Of a stretch of DNA of 64,000 nt, positions 32,778 to 40,317 are shown in pieces. The stretch's first letter is position 1. Every line of letters begins with the position of its first letter. Source of the stretch: Acetobacter sicerae. Lineage in GTDB: Bacteria > Pseudomonadota > Alphaproteobacteria > Acetobacterales > Acetobacteraceae. The stretch is taken from NCBI RefSeq assembly GCF_011516765.1, contig NZ_JAAABN010000002.1:1-64000 (forward strand), given 5' to 3'. The notes beneath the pieces were generated by a model. It was not told the DNA's origin. It was given only the letters and a program-made list of their open reading frames with translations, and ran no database searches. A program made the translations under genes and the position numbers.

Positions 32778-34199
32778 GTGAAACGTATCGTCGCAGGACT
32801 GATCGGTGCCGGGCTGGTGGCCTATGGCGGGACCGTCGCCTATATTCAGCACTTCGATCATCAGGGAGGACCAACCCTCCCGGCAGAGTCACCAACACTG
32901 AAAGACCCGGCAGCAAAAGCCGCCTTCGATGTGCTGCGTGAAGCCCGGTGTGATTACTGTCACACGAAAGGCGCTGACCTGCCCTTCTACTTCAAGCTGC
33001 CCATCGCCAGCACGCTGATGCAGCATGATCTGGAACAGGGTCTGCGTCACTTCCGCATGGAGCCGGTGATCGCCGCCTTCCAGAAGGGCGATGTTCCCAC
33101 CGAGGAGCAGTTGTCCCGCATTGAGGAAGTCATCACGCAGAACCGCATGCCGCCGTCGCTGTATCTGCTGATTCACTGGCACGCCCACCTGAACGAAGAC
33201 CAGCGCAAAGCCGTCCTGACATGGATCGATGCGGAACGCCGGGCGCATTACGCAGGCAATGGTGTCGCGGCCAAATTCGCAGCCGAACCCGTTCAGCCCA
33301 TCCCCGAGAGCTGGCCTGTCAACGCCGACAAGGTCGCGCTGGGTGAGAAGCTGTTCTTTGACAAGCGTCTGTCCGGTGACAACACACTGAACTGCGCAAG
33401 CTGTCATGGGCTGGACAAGGGCGGCGTGGACAATCTTGTGACGGCAACAGGTATCGGGGGCCAGAAAGGTCCGATCAATGTCCCGACCGTCTACAATTCC
33501 GTCTACAATATCGTGCAGTTCTGGAACGGTCGCGCTGCGACACTGGCCGAGCAGGCAGCAGGACCGGTCATGAACCCCGTGGAAATGGGATCGCACGACT
33601 GGAAAGACGTCGCCGCCAAGATCATGAACGATCCGGATTACGGCGCGCAGTTCGCCGCCATCTATCCAGACAAGCCGATCGGGCAGGACACCATCACGGA
33701 TGCGATCGCGGAGTATGAGAAAACCCTCATCACCCCGGACAGCAAATTCGATCTGTATCTGAAGGGTGACGACAAGGCCCTGACGGATCAGGAGAAGCAC
33801 GGTTACGCGCTCTTCAAGAGCATCGGCTGCTCCGGCTGTCACAGCGGCCCCGACATGGGTGGCGGCGCCATGGAAGTCATGGGTCTCGAACACGACTACT
33901 TTGCTGACAGAGGCGGCGCTTTCACAGCTGCCGATAGCGGTCGGGAAGACGTGACCCACGACAAACTGGACAAGTCGCGCTTCCTGGTGCCGACCCTGCG
34001 TAACGTCGCCCTGACGGGACCCTGGTTCCATGATGGAAGCGTGAAGACGCTGGAAGATGCTGTCCGCAAGATGGCGTATTATCAGACGCCTGACGCGAAG
34101 ATCTCCGATCAGGATGTCTCTGACATTACGGCTTTCCTGAAGACGCTGACCGGCAAATACAAAGGCGTGCCGCTGGAGCAGGTCAAAGCTACGCCCTGA
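32778..34199 (+). CDS. Triheme cytochrome c peroxidase (YhjA/Ccp-type)
   Basis: This 473-residue protein has an N-terminal membrane anchor (about 4-23) and three heme c motifs: CDYCH (58-62), CASCH (206-210) and CSGCH (351-355). Classic bacterial peroxidases have two; the extra N-terminal heme domain (about 45-165) is the feature of E. coli YhjA, a quinol-linked periplasmic H2O2 reductase. The peroxidase part shows FDKRLSGDNTLNCASCH, NVPTVYNSVYN and FLVPTLRNVALTGPWFHDGSVKTL. GTG 32778 follows CTGGAGAGAGTT; the frame is open back to 32676 without similarity. An FNR-like box upstream suggests induction at low oxygen. Confidence 0.9.
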   Translation: MKRIVAGLIGAGLVAYGGTVAYIQHFDHQGGPTLPAESPTLKDPAAKAAFDVLREARCDYCHTKGADLPFYFKLPIASTLMQHDLEQGLRHFRMEPVIAAFQKGDVPTEEQLSRIEEVITQNRMPPSLYLLIHWHAHLNEDQRKAVLTWIDAERRAHYAGNGVAAKFAAEPVQPIPESWPVNADKVALGEKLFFDKRLSGDNTLNCASCHGLDKGGVDNLVTATGIGGQKGPINVPTVYNSVYNIVQFWNGRAATLAEQAAGPVMNPVEMGSHDWKDVAAKIMNDPDYGAQFAAIYPDKPIGQDTITDAIAEYEKTLITPDSKFDLYLKGDDKALTDQEKHGYALFKSIGCSGCHSGPDMGGGAMEVMGLEHDYFADRGGAFTAADSGREDVTHDKLDKSRFLVPTLRNVALTGPWFHDGSVKTLEDAVRKMAYYQTPDAKISDQDVSDITAFLKTLTGKYKGVPLEQVKATP

Positions 34200-34415
34200 T
34201 CTGAACTTTCCGCCCTTCACCGTGTTCTGGATGAAGAGCCTGCGCCGTACTATCGCCCCTATTCAGGAGCGATAGTATCCGCAGTCTACAGATATCAGAA
34301 CACACCGTGATCGGGCGCCCCCCGGATCATGTGAACTATTTTAAAACACCATGTCAGAGCATCGCATGATCGGTCAGACCGGACAGATCGTGCTCTGACT
34401 GCTCAGGAGGTCCCC

Positions 34416-34628
34416 ATGCGACGGCTTGTTCTTCTTTGTATTGCTCTCACAATGACAGCGACGCTCTCTGCCTGCGCGGACTATGGACACCGGCATCATC
34501 ACAGGGGCTGGAGTGGCCCGGGCGGCTATAATCGTCCCGGTGGCGGCATGGGCCCCGGCGGAATGAACGGCGGCGGAATGGGACCGGGAGGACCGGGAGG
34601 CATGGGCGGCGGTCCACGCGGCTACTGA
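34416..34628 (+). CDS. Small Gly-rich lipoprotein
   Basis: The 70-residue product has a lipoprotein signal (MRRLVLLCIALTMTATLSAC, lipobox LSAC with Cys20), then a His cluster (HRHHHRGW) and repeats of GGM-GPGG to the end. An ideal AGGAGG precedes ATG 34416. It is likely an envelope protein; the His-rich patch could bind metal, but no family is recognised. A strong terminator follows directly. Confidence 0.65.
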   Translation: MRRLVLLCIALTMTATLSACADYGHRHHHRGWSGPGGYNRPGGGMGPGGMNGGGMGPGGPGGMGGGPRGY

Positions 34629-34654
34629 ACCTTCTCACACACAAAACGTCCGGA

Positions 34655-34695
34655 CGCCTTCGGAGAAATCCTTTCTCTCCGAAGGCGTTTTTTTA
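34655..34695. terminator. Intrinsic terminator between small lipoprotein gene and metF
   Basis: CGCCTTCGGAGA (34655-34666) pairs perfectly with TCTCCGAAGGCG (34676-34687), followed by eight T residues. It terminates the lipoprotein transcript; the hairpin can also act on the convergent metF transcript, although the A-run on that side is weaker. Confidence 0.85.
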
Positions 34696-34698
34696 TTG

Positions 34699-35583
34699 TC
34701 AGTAAAACCGGCAACCCAGCAGACGGCACAGAGCGAAGGAAGCTTCAGAACGATTGAGCGTGTAGAAATGAAAGCTCTTTACATCGTTCTTCTTCAGCAT
34801 CTTGCACATGGCCGACGCCACGGTGGTGGTGACCAGCGACCGCGCTCTGGGATGATCATCCAGTCCTTCGAACAGATCCTGTAGCCATGCCGGCACTTTC
34901 GTTCCACAAGCCTTCGCGAATGTCATGGCCTGGGCAATGTTGCCCACTGGCAGAATACCCGGCACGAGATCGACATCGATCCCATGCGCAGCCACACGGT
35001 CCCGAAAACGCAGGAACGTCTCAGGTTCAAAGAAGAACTGGGTAATGGCCCGCGTAGCCCCCGCGTCCACCTTCGCTTTCAGATTATCGAGATCCGCTTC
35101 AGCGCTGACGGCTTCCGGATGCACTTCGGGATACGCCGCTACGGAAATCTCGAACGGAGCGATATTCTTCAGTCCACGAACCAGATCGGCCGCATTGCGG
35201 TAACCTTCGGGATGAGGAACAAAGCCCCCACTTCCCTCCGGTGCATCACCCCTCAGCGCGACGATATGACGAACACCGTTCTCCCAGTATGTCCGGGCGA
35301 CAGCGTCCACTTCCTCACGACTGGCGCCGACACAGGTCAGATGCCCAGCAATCGGAGAATTCGTTTTGTGAACGAGTTCTTTCGCAATCTCGATCGTGCG
35401 CTCCCGGGTAGAGCCCCCTGCCCCGTAAGTGACTGACAGAAAAGCCGGATGACTCTGCGACAGAAGCTGTGCAGCATTCATGAGCGGCTCAGCCGACTGA
35501 CCTTCCCTTGGAGGAAAGAACTCGAAAGAGACAGAAAGCTCCTCAGCCCCGACTGGTGCTTTCTCATGAAACTCTGACAACAT
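34699..35583 (-). CDS. metF: 5,10-methylenetetrahydrofolate reductase
   Basis: The 294-residue FAD-dependent TIM-barrel enzyme makes 5-methyl-THF for methionine synthesis. Signatures are SFEFFPPREGQ near the N-terminus, FLSVTYGAGGSTRERT, HLTCVGASREEV, IVALRGDAPEG and ITQFFFEPETFLRF, ending FYTLNRSE. It lies downstream of the metE remnant and its riboswitch on the same strand, so B12 status may still control metF. The terminator at 34655-34695 bounds its 3' end. Confidence 0.95.
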   Translation of the reverse strand: MLSEFHEKAPVGAEELSVSFEFFPPREGQSAEPLMNAAQLLSQSHPAFLSVTYGAGGSTRERTIEIAKELVHKTNSPIAGHLTCVGASREEVDAVARTYWENGVRHIVALRGDAPEGSGGFVPHPEGYRNAADLVRGLKNIAPFEISVAAYPEVHPEAVSAEADLDNLKAKVDAGATRAITQFFFEPETFLRFRDRVAAHGIDVDLVPGILPVGNIAQAMTFAKACGTKVPAWLQDLFEGLDDHPRARSLVTTTVASAMCKMLKKNDVKSFHFYTLNRSEASFALCRLLGCRFY

Positions 35584-35646
35584 ATTTCAATACTTTCGAA
35601 TATCAGTAACAACCGATGACGACTCACTGCACCGGTCAATAACGGT

Positions 35647-35934
35647 TTATGGTCCGGCGCGAAGAATGCGGGCAGCCGCGACTTCCTCCCATTTGCGCGG
35701 CTTCAGATCGCAGTCCGGATTGATCCATATCTGCTCAGGCTTGAGCCGTTCGCGAGCCGCGTGAAGAAGATCGACCATTTCAGCAACTGTCGGGACACGG
35801 GGCGAGTGAATGTCATATACCTCCGGCCCAATCCCCGCCGGATAGGAGCGATTGGCGAACGCATCCAGAGCCGTCTTGAGTTCACGTCGGGCTCCGATAC
35901 GCGAAAGCCCCAGCGTTGCAACATCCACTGTCAT
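35647..35934 (-). pseudogene. metE: metE remnant: large internal deletion of cobalamin-independent methionine synthase
   Basis: The 95-codon frame is a fusion of the two ends of MetE. Residues 1-26 (MTVDVATLGLSRIGARRELK and six more) are the MetE N-terminus. Residues about 34-95 (GIGPEVYDIHSPRVPTVAEM ... WINPDCDLKPRKWEEV) are its extreme C-terminus, including the last zinc-ligand Cys. Normal MetE is about 750-770 residues, so roughly 650 internal residues are gone; the junction is at about 35835-35856. The enzyme cannot be functional. The frame has stayed open, which suggests a recent or tolerated deletion. Methionine synthesis would then require B12-dependent MetH, not present in this window. 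Confidence 0.88.
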
Positions 35935-36044
35935 ATCAAGTCTCTTTCCAATAGCATTGGACCAGGCTTTACGGATTTTACGCGCGTTCCCTCACCGTGA
36001 CAGAGCACGCTTGTCCGCCCGGGCACCCCGTCGGTGGAGGTTCG

Positions 36045-36222
36045 CTGTCATGGCAGGTCTCCTGGCTCGCAGGCCTTCACGACCACGCTGTCTTCCCGGT
36101 TGCTTTCGCTTCCAGTGACGAATGATGCGCGCCGCCCGCCGCTTACAGTTGCGGGGACAGCGTTGGTCTCTCACCAACTTCCCTCTTGGCCGCAGCCTGT
36201 CTGAAGCAGGACGTGGAACCAT
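36045..36222 (-). promoter_or_regulatory. Cobalamin (B12) riboswitch
   Basis: Read on the minus strand the leader contains, in order, GAGGGAAGTTGGTGAGA, the conserved CCGCAACTGT (complement at 36145-36154), GTCACTGG (36112-36119), CCGGGAAGAC and the B12 box AGCCAGGAGACCTGCC (36052-36067). These are the hallmark conserved blocks of the adenosylcobalamin riboswitch. It ends about 110 bases before the metE remnant start, where it would normally repress metE when B12 is present. Now it can only control the remnant and metF. Confidence 0.93.
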
Positions 36223-36271
36223 GTCAGACGGCTTTCGTAATTGTGCATTTCCACAATGTCAAACTAATTGC

Positions 36272-36295
36272 ATATATAAGGATATTGTTATATAT
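36272..36295. promoter_or_regulatory. Inverted repeat, candidate operator of the ArsR-type regulator
   Basis: ATATATAA (36272-36279) and TTATATAT (36288-36295) are perfect arms around GGATATTG. The palindrome abuts the regulator's ATG and lies about 50 bases upstream of the riboswitch on the other side, so a dimeric ArsR-family protein bound here could control both divergent promoters. Confidence 0.5.
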
Positions 36296-36296
36296 A

Positions 36297-37274
36297 ATGG
36301 AAATGAACACCGCTCTTGAACTCTTTCAGGCGCTCGCCGATCCGACGCGCCTGCGAATCTTTGCTCTTCTGCGCGCCATGGAGCTTTCCGTGGGCGAACT
36401 TGCGCAGGTGCTGGGACAGAGCCAGCCCCGGGTCTCACGGCATCTGAAAATCATGGATCAGGCCGGACTGATTGCTCGCCGGAAAGAAGGAAACTGGGTG
36501 TTTGTCACACTCGGCGCGGACCGGATCGTCAAGCCGGTGCTGACGGCGCTGGACAGTTGGCAGCAGGAATCAGATCCGGAAATGGAAGCCGACCTGACCC
36601 GTCTTGCCACAGTCAGATCGGTGCGCGCCAGAGAAGCTGAAGAGTGGTTCGAGCAGAATGCCGCAGGGTGGGACACCATCCGCTCGCTCTATGTGAGCGA
36701 ACCGACAGTCGAGGCGACCATCAAAATCCTTCTTGGCCCGGAGCCTGTCGGGCGTCTGGTCGATATCGGCACCGGTACGGGACGAATGATCGAACTGCTG
36801 GGACCAGCCGCAAAAAGCTGTATCGGAGTTGACCGCAGCCCGGCCATGTTGCGTATGGCGCGAAGCAAGATGAGCGGCAGCCAGAACATACAGGTGGAAT
36901 GGCGGCAGGGTGATCTCTCAGCGCTGCCTCTGCCTGCCGACAGCATGAACACGGCCATCATGCATCAGGTTCTGCATTATGCGCAGCATCCCGGCGCCGG
37001 TCTTGCTGAAGCCGCCCGCGTCCTGAAACCGGGAGGACGATTGCTTGTCGTGGACTTTGCTGCCCATGACAGACGCGAGTTACGCGAAGCCAATGCTCAT
37101 GCCTGGCTGGGATTTTCAGCCGAACAGATGACTCTCTGGTTCAGGGAGGCAGGTTTCAGCGAACCGGAATGCTATCGTCTGGAGGGAGAGATTGCGGTGT
37201 GCCTCTGGCTGGGCTGGAAGATCGGTACCATTGCCGATCATTCTGAAAACAGTTCCAAGAGTCAGACGCATTGA
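36297..37274 (+). CDS. ArsR-family HTH regulator fused to a SAM-dependent methyltransferase domain
   Basis: In this 325-residue fusion, residues about 3-85 form an ArsR winged helix (LFQALADPTRLRIFALL, ELAQVLGQSQPRVSRHLKIM, RRKEGNWVFV) without the usual metal-binding Cys pair. Residues about 145-310 are a class I methyltransferase (LVDIGTGTGRMIELLGP, CIGVDRSPAMLRMAR, EAARVLKPGGRLLVVDF). In proteobacteria such fusions beside metF or metH are thought to sense SAM or SAH and control the methionine cycle (SahR/SamR-like); that role is inferred. ATG 36297 has AAGGAT upstream; ATG 36303 is also possible. Divergent from the riboswitch-metE-metF unit. Confidence 0.85.
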   Translation: MEMNTALELFQALADPTRLRIFALLRAMELSVGELAQVLGQSQPRVSRHLKIMDQAGLIARRKEGNWVFVTLGADRIVKPVLTALDSWQQESDPEMEADLTRLATVRSVRAREAEEWFEQNAAGWDTIRSLYVSEPTVEATIKILLGPEPVGRLVDIGTGTGRMIELLGPAAKSCIGVDRSPAMLRMARSKMSGSQNIQVEWRQGDLSALPLPADSMNTAIMHQVLHYAQHPGAGLAEAARVLKPGGRLLVVDFAAHDRRELREANAHAWLGFSAEQMTLWFREAGFSEPECYRLEGEIAVCLWLGWKIGTIADHSENSSKSQTH

Positions 37275-37332
37275 AAAAGGATCTGCGTCGCAATCAAATG
37301 ATTTCCATTATTGGCGGCCGGTTATGCCAAAA

Positions 37333-37365
37333 ACAAAAAAGCAGGGCCAGCAAAGCCAGCCCTGC
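37333..37365 (-). terminator. Intrinsic terminator of the acidic-protein gene
   Basis: On the minus strand GCAGGGC pairs with GCCCTGC around TGGCTTTGCTG and is followed by six T residues. It lies 20 bases after the stop of the acidic protein gene. Confidence 0.75.
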
Positions 37366-37384
37366 CCGGTAAAAGATCGAAGCC

Positions 37385-37648
37385 TCAGACCTCGTCTTCG
37401 TCCTCATCGTCTTCTTCATCATCTTCGATGACAACGGCGACGGTGATTTCAACGCTCTCGTCTTCAGCCTGAAGCTTGTCGGCCGTGTCTTCCGCCACGT
37501 CCTCATCTTCGTAAAGCATGGCTTCGTTGGGATCGTCGGTCCACTTTGTCTCAGGGTTCCAGAAAGAGAGATCTCCGTTCTCGGCCTCGCGCTGGATCAG
37601 AAAGCCGACAACGACTTCGTCATCAAGGTTGATTTCGTTTTCGCTCAT
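37385..37648 (-). CDS. Small highly acidic protein, function unknown
   Basis: The 87-residue protein begins MSENEINLDDEVVVGFLIQR, contains GDLSFWNPETKWTDDPNEAM and ends in an almost continuous acidic tail (IEDDEEDDEDEDEV). No known domain is recognised. It has a good start (ATG 37648 with AAAGGG upstream) and its own terminator, so it is very likely expressed. It is divergent from the Smr gene. Confidence 0.7.
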   Translation of the reverse strand: MSENEINLDDEVVVGFLIQREAENGDLSFWNPETKWTDDPNEAMLYEDEDVAEDTADKLQAEDESVEITVAVVIEDDEEDDEDEDEV

Positions 37649-37882
37649 GGGGCAGCCCTTTCGTTGCTCCGTTTGATATGCGAGGCATCGCACATTGTGC
37701 AGGCCAGCATAAGGGGCTGTCTGCCTGACTGCGATGATATTTTTACTGCATGAGCTGAAATTACCGAAAGCCCGAATATAATCAGTCGGATGGGCGTCTG
37801 CGTCGCTTACAGCTTGCAGTTGTCTTCCCGGCAGGTGATGCTTGTGCGAAGCGGTGTTGCCGCACAGTCGGAGGAGCAACCG

Positions 37883-38572
37883 GTGCGCCGGAAACGGGGG
37901 ATCAGCGAAGAAGAGCAGACACTATGGACGTCCTTCGTCCGTGGTGTGAAACCGCTCGCCCTCAACGGACGCTCATCCGGCCTTCCCGCAAAAGCTCGAA
38001 CCACCGCGCCGGATCAGGTGTTACCTGCCCGCCGCAATGCGGAAGGCGTGCCGAAAATCGACCACTCCGTGCGCGGCTCAGACCCGGAACTTTCCCGCGT
38101 TCCTTTTGCGCAGAGTCACATGCGGTCCGCCGCCTTCATGACGGCAGGGGAAATCGCGGTGGCGAACCATCTGCGCGGAAAGGCGGCAAGGAAAAAATCC
38201 GCCAATCCTCCGGCCCAGATCGGCACGCGGCAGGCCGGTCTGGATACCGGAAGCTGGAAGCGACTTTCAAAGGGGCACACTGCGGTTGAGCGAAAGCTCG
38301 ACCTGCATGGCATGACGGCGCAAGCGGCTTTCATGCGGCTGCACGAATTCCTCTTTTCAGCGTACAGTCAGGGCGTCAGATGTGTTGAAATCGTGACCGG
38401 GCTTGGCTCCGGCCCTGAGGGGGGCGTCCTACGGCGTGAACTGCCTTTCTGGCTTGGGCGGGATGATCTCGGCCGCATGATTCTGGCTGTCACGCATACG
38501 CATGAAGCCAATCGGGGGGCGGTCCGCATTCTGATCAGAAAACGCCGATCTTCTCACTCTGGCAAACGCTGA
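37883..38572 (+). CDS. Smr-domain protein
   Basis: The 229-residue protein ends with a complete Smr (MutS2 C-terminal-like) domain (about 140-229). It shows KLDLHGMTAQAAFMRLHEFL, then VEIVTGLGSGPEGGVLRREL with the GxGxxSxGG-type loop, and AVTHTHEANRGAVRILIRK. Smr domains are endonuclease-like nucleic-acid binders. I chose GTG 37883 because GGAGGAG lies six bases before it and the resulting start, RRKRGISEEEQTLW, is the usual N-terminus of alphaproteobacterial Smr proteins. The frame is open back to 37790. Confidence 0.85.
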   Translation: MRRKRGISEEEQTLWTSFVRGVKPLALNGRSSGLPAKARTTAPDQVLPARRNAEGVPKIDHSVRGSDPELSRVPFAQSHMRSAAFMTAGEIAVANHLRGKAARKKSANPPAQIGTRQAGLDTGSWKRLSKGHTAVERKLDLHGMTAQAAFMRLHEFLFSAYSQGVRCVEIVTGLGSGPEGGVLRRELPFWLGRDDLGRMILAVTHTHEANRGAVRILIRKRRSSHSGKR

Positions 38573-38699
38573 GAGAGCGTCCCGAGCCGCACAACAGGCG
38601 CATTCTGGAGACCATATGTCGTCAGCAGTCTCTGGTTGCTGACGGTTGCGGGGCGAACCTTGTGTCGGGGACCATGAGCATAGACTTTAAGGATTGCTC

Positions 38700-40199
38700 T
38701 CACTCACCGCTCTGCGACACCATGTGATAGGGGACGACCCCCCTCTCCTCTCCTCCCGCATCGATCTGAAAGCCCGCCGCCGGAATGGCGCGATGGCGGC
38801 AGTCTGTGCGGATACAGGCACGGCATCCGGGACCGATGGGAATGATCGTGCGTTCATCCGACAGATCAAGACCAGCGGCGTAAACCAGTTCAGAGGCATG
38901 AGAGACCGAGCAGCCCAGCACAATCGCCACCCGTCTTGGACGATCGAAATAGGATGTGCCCGCATGACCGACCGTACGGGCGACGTTCAGGAACACGGCA
39001 TCATCTGTTGTGCGCGAGACCTGCACCTGTAGCTCTCCGGGTGTCGCGAAAGCGCGGAAGACATTCCATAGCGAGCACAGGCCGCCAAAACGGGGAAGAC
39101 TGAAGCGGGTCGCGCTATAACTCTTGAGAATATTCCCGGCGATATCCGTTTTGATAAAGTAGAATGGCAGCCCTTCATGGCCGGGTCTCTGAAGCGTTGA
39201 GAGACGATGGCAGACCTGCTCGAAACTGACCCCGAACTGTCGTTGAAGCTGGTCGAGATCATGCGATTTCGTACGGGCGGACTGCCGGAACCGCGTGTAA
39301 GGCAGCAGCAGCGCGCCGGCGAAGTAGTTGCTCATACCGACATGGGCCAGATCACGGGCGTCGGAAGAGGTCAGGCCTGACCGTTTCACGGCCCGGTCCA
39401 GCAGACGCCCGTAACCAAGGCGTCCCACGACCTGCGCCATGCAGAACACGCTGCTTTCCGAAGGCACGCCATCCGCCATAAGCAGACGCCGCCCGCGCTT
39501 GTCGAAACGCCAGATGACCGAACGACTGTCCAGACTGCTGTCCGTCATGGTTCTGACGCCGTGATGATCGCGCAGATAACGCTCGAGATTGGCGGCCAGA
39601 AGACCTTCCGAAAAATCCAGTGTTTCGTAAAGATCTTCGGCTGCACGGTCTATTTCATCAAAATAGTTGCGTTCACGCTGCACCCAGTCCCCTACGGCCT
39701 CGTAAGGTGAGACTGTTGTTACCGGCTCCCCCGCCACCGGTATGCCGGACGTATCAATCTGAGGCGCGGAAAGTTCCACTCCTGAAAATGTCTGATTCTG
39801 GTGTGGATTTTCCGTATCATTCCGCTCACGGACAATGGTCCGGTAAGCCCGGTAAAGCGTCACAAACCGGTCAGCCAGTGCTGGTGCGGACCTCACCGCG
39901 GCCTGAAGTTCCGTTGGTCGGAGGGAGGCCGATTTGAACAAGGGGTCGCCGAGAATTTCTCTCAGAGCCTGAATCTGCCGGATTTCATCACTGTCGCCAA
40001 AATAGCCGGGCGATACATCGAACAGGTTGCAAAGTTTTAACATGAGAGGCGGCGGAATGGGCCGCTGGTCGTTTTCAATCTGATTGAGGTAGCTGGGAGA
40101 CAGACCAAGATCCTTCGCCAGATCCTGCTGTGTTTTTCTGATTCTCCCACGCAACTCCCGAATACGTGATCCAGCGAAGACCTTGCTGAGACGTTTCAT
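38700..40199 (-). CDS. XRE/ScfR-type regulator of the 2-methylcitrate operon (PrpR/RamB-like)
   Basis: The 499-residue protein has an N-terminal XRE helix-turn-helix (about 10-66; RIRKTQQDLAKDLGLSPSYLNQIENDQRPIP). A central IrrE/ImmA-like domain has a degenerate zinc site (LAHVGMSNYFAGALLLPY). The C-terminal short-chain fatty acyl regulator domain has four Cys (GPGCRACIRTDCRHRA, CSVSHASEL). This is the architecture of mycobacterial PrpR and RamB, which sense propionyl-CoA-related ligands and may carry an Fe-S cluster. It diverges from prpD with a TTTGCAAA palindrome 14 bp from its start. Likely activator of the prp operon. Confidence 0.87.
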   Translation of the reverse strand: MKRLSKVFAGSRIRELRGRIRKTQQDLAKDLGLSPSYLNQIENDQRPIPPPLMLKLCNLFDVSPGYFGDSDEIRQIQALREILGDPLFKSASLRPTELQAAVRSAPALADRFVTLYRAYRTIVRERNDTENPHQNQTFSGVELSAPQIDTSGIPVAGEPVTTVSPYEAVGDWVQRERNYFDEIDRAAEDLYETLDFSEGLLAANLERYLRDHHGVRTMTDSSLDSRSVIWRFDKRGRRLLMADGVPSESSVFCMAQVVGRLGYGRLLDRAVKRSGLTSSDARDLAHVGMSNYFAGALLLPYTRFRQSARTKSHDLDQLQRQFGVSFEQVCHRLSTLQRPGHEGLPFYFIKTDIAGNILKSYSATRFSLPRFGGLCSLWNVFRAFATPGELQVQVSRTTDDAVFLNVARTVGHAGTSYFDRPRRVAIVLGCSVSHASELVYAAGLDLSDERTIIPIGPGCRACIRTDCRHRAIPAAGFQIDAGGEERGVVPYHMVSQSGE

Positions 40200-40212
40200 G
40201 ACCTTCGCATCC

Positions 40213-40220
40213 TTTGCAAA
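40213..40220. promoter_or_regulatory. TTTGCAAA palindrome, candidate PrpR-type operator
   Basis: The perfect 8-bp palindrome TTTGCAAA lies in the 118-bp divergent region between the regulator and prpD, 14 bases upstream of the regulator ATG. The same core is described for RamB/PrpR in actinobacteria, whose architecture this regulator shares. Its position suggests autoregulation and control of prpD. Confidence 0.5.
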
Positions 40221-40317
40221 AACAGTCTCATTTCATCGCTTCAATTCGCTTCGTTCACCATAGCTGAAATTCGTGCCCAGGCCATACTCGCAGCAGTTTT
40301 CGTGAATGAGGCTGGAC

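Noticed and set aside
32889-34220. 443-codon open frame on the minus strand
   Set aside because: Entirely antisense to the triheme peroxidase, whose heme motifs are unmistakable.
34248-34277. Inverted repeat TACTATCGC / GCGATAGTA after the peroxidase gene as a terminator
   Set aside because: The 9-bp stem is perfect but no T-run follows; it may aid Rho-dependent ending or be a chance repeat, so it was not listed as a terminator.
36052-36222. Small open frames within the riboswitch region
   Set aside because: The sequence is explained by conserved cobalamin riboswitch blocks; the frames have no similarity.
38620-38644. Inverted repeat CGTCAGCA / TGCTGACG between smr and the prp regulator
   Set aside because: Could slow convergent transcription, but lacks a T-run and shows no further support.
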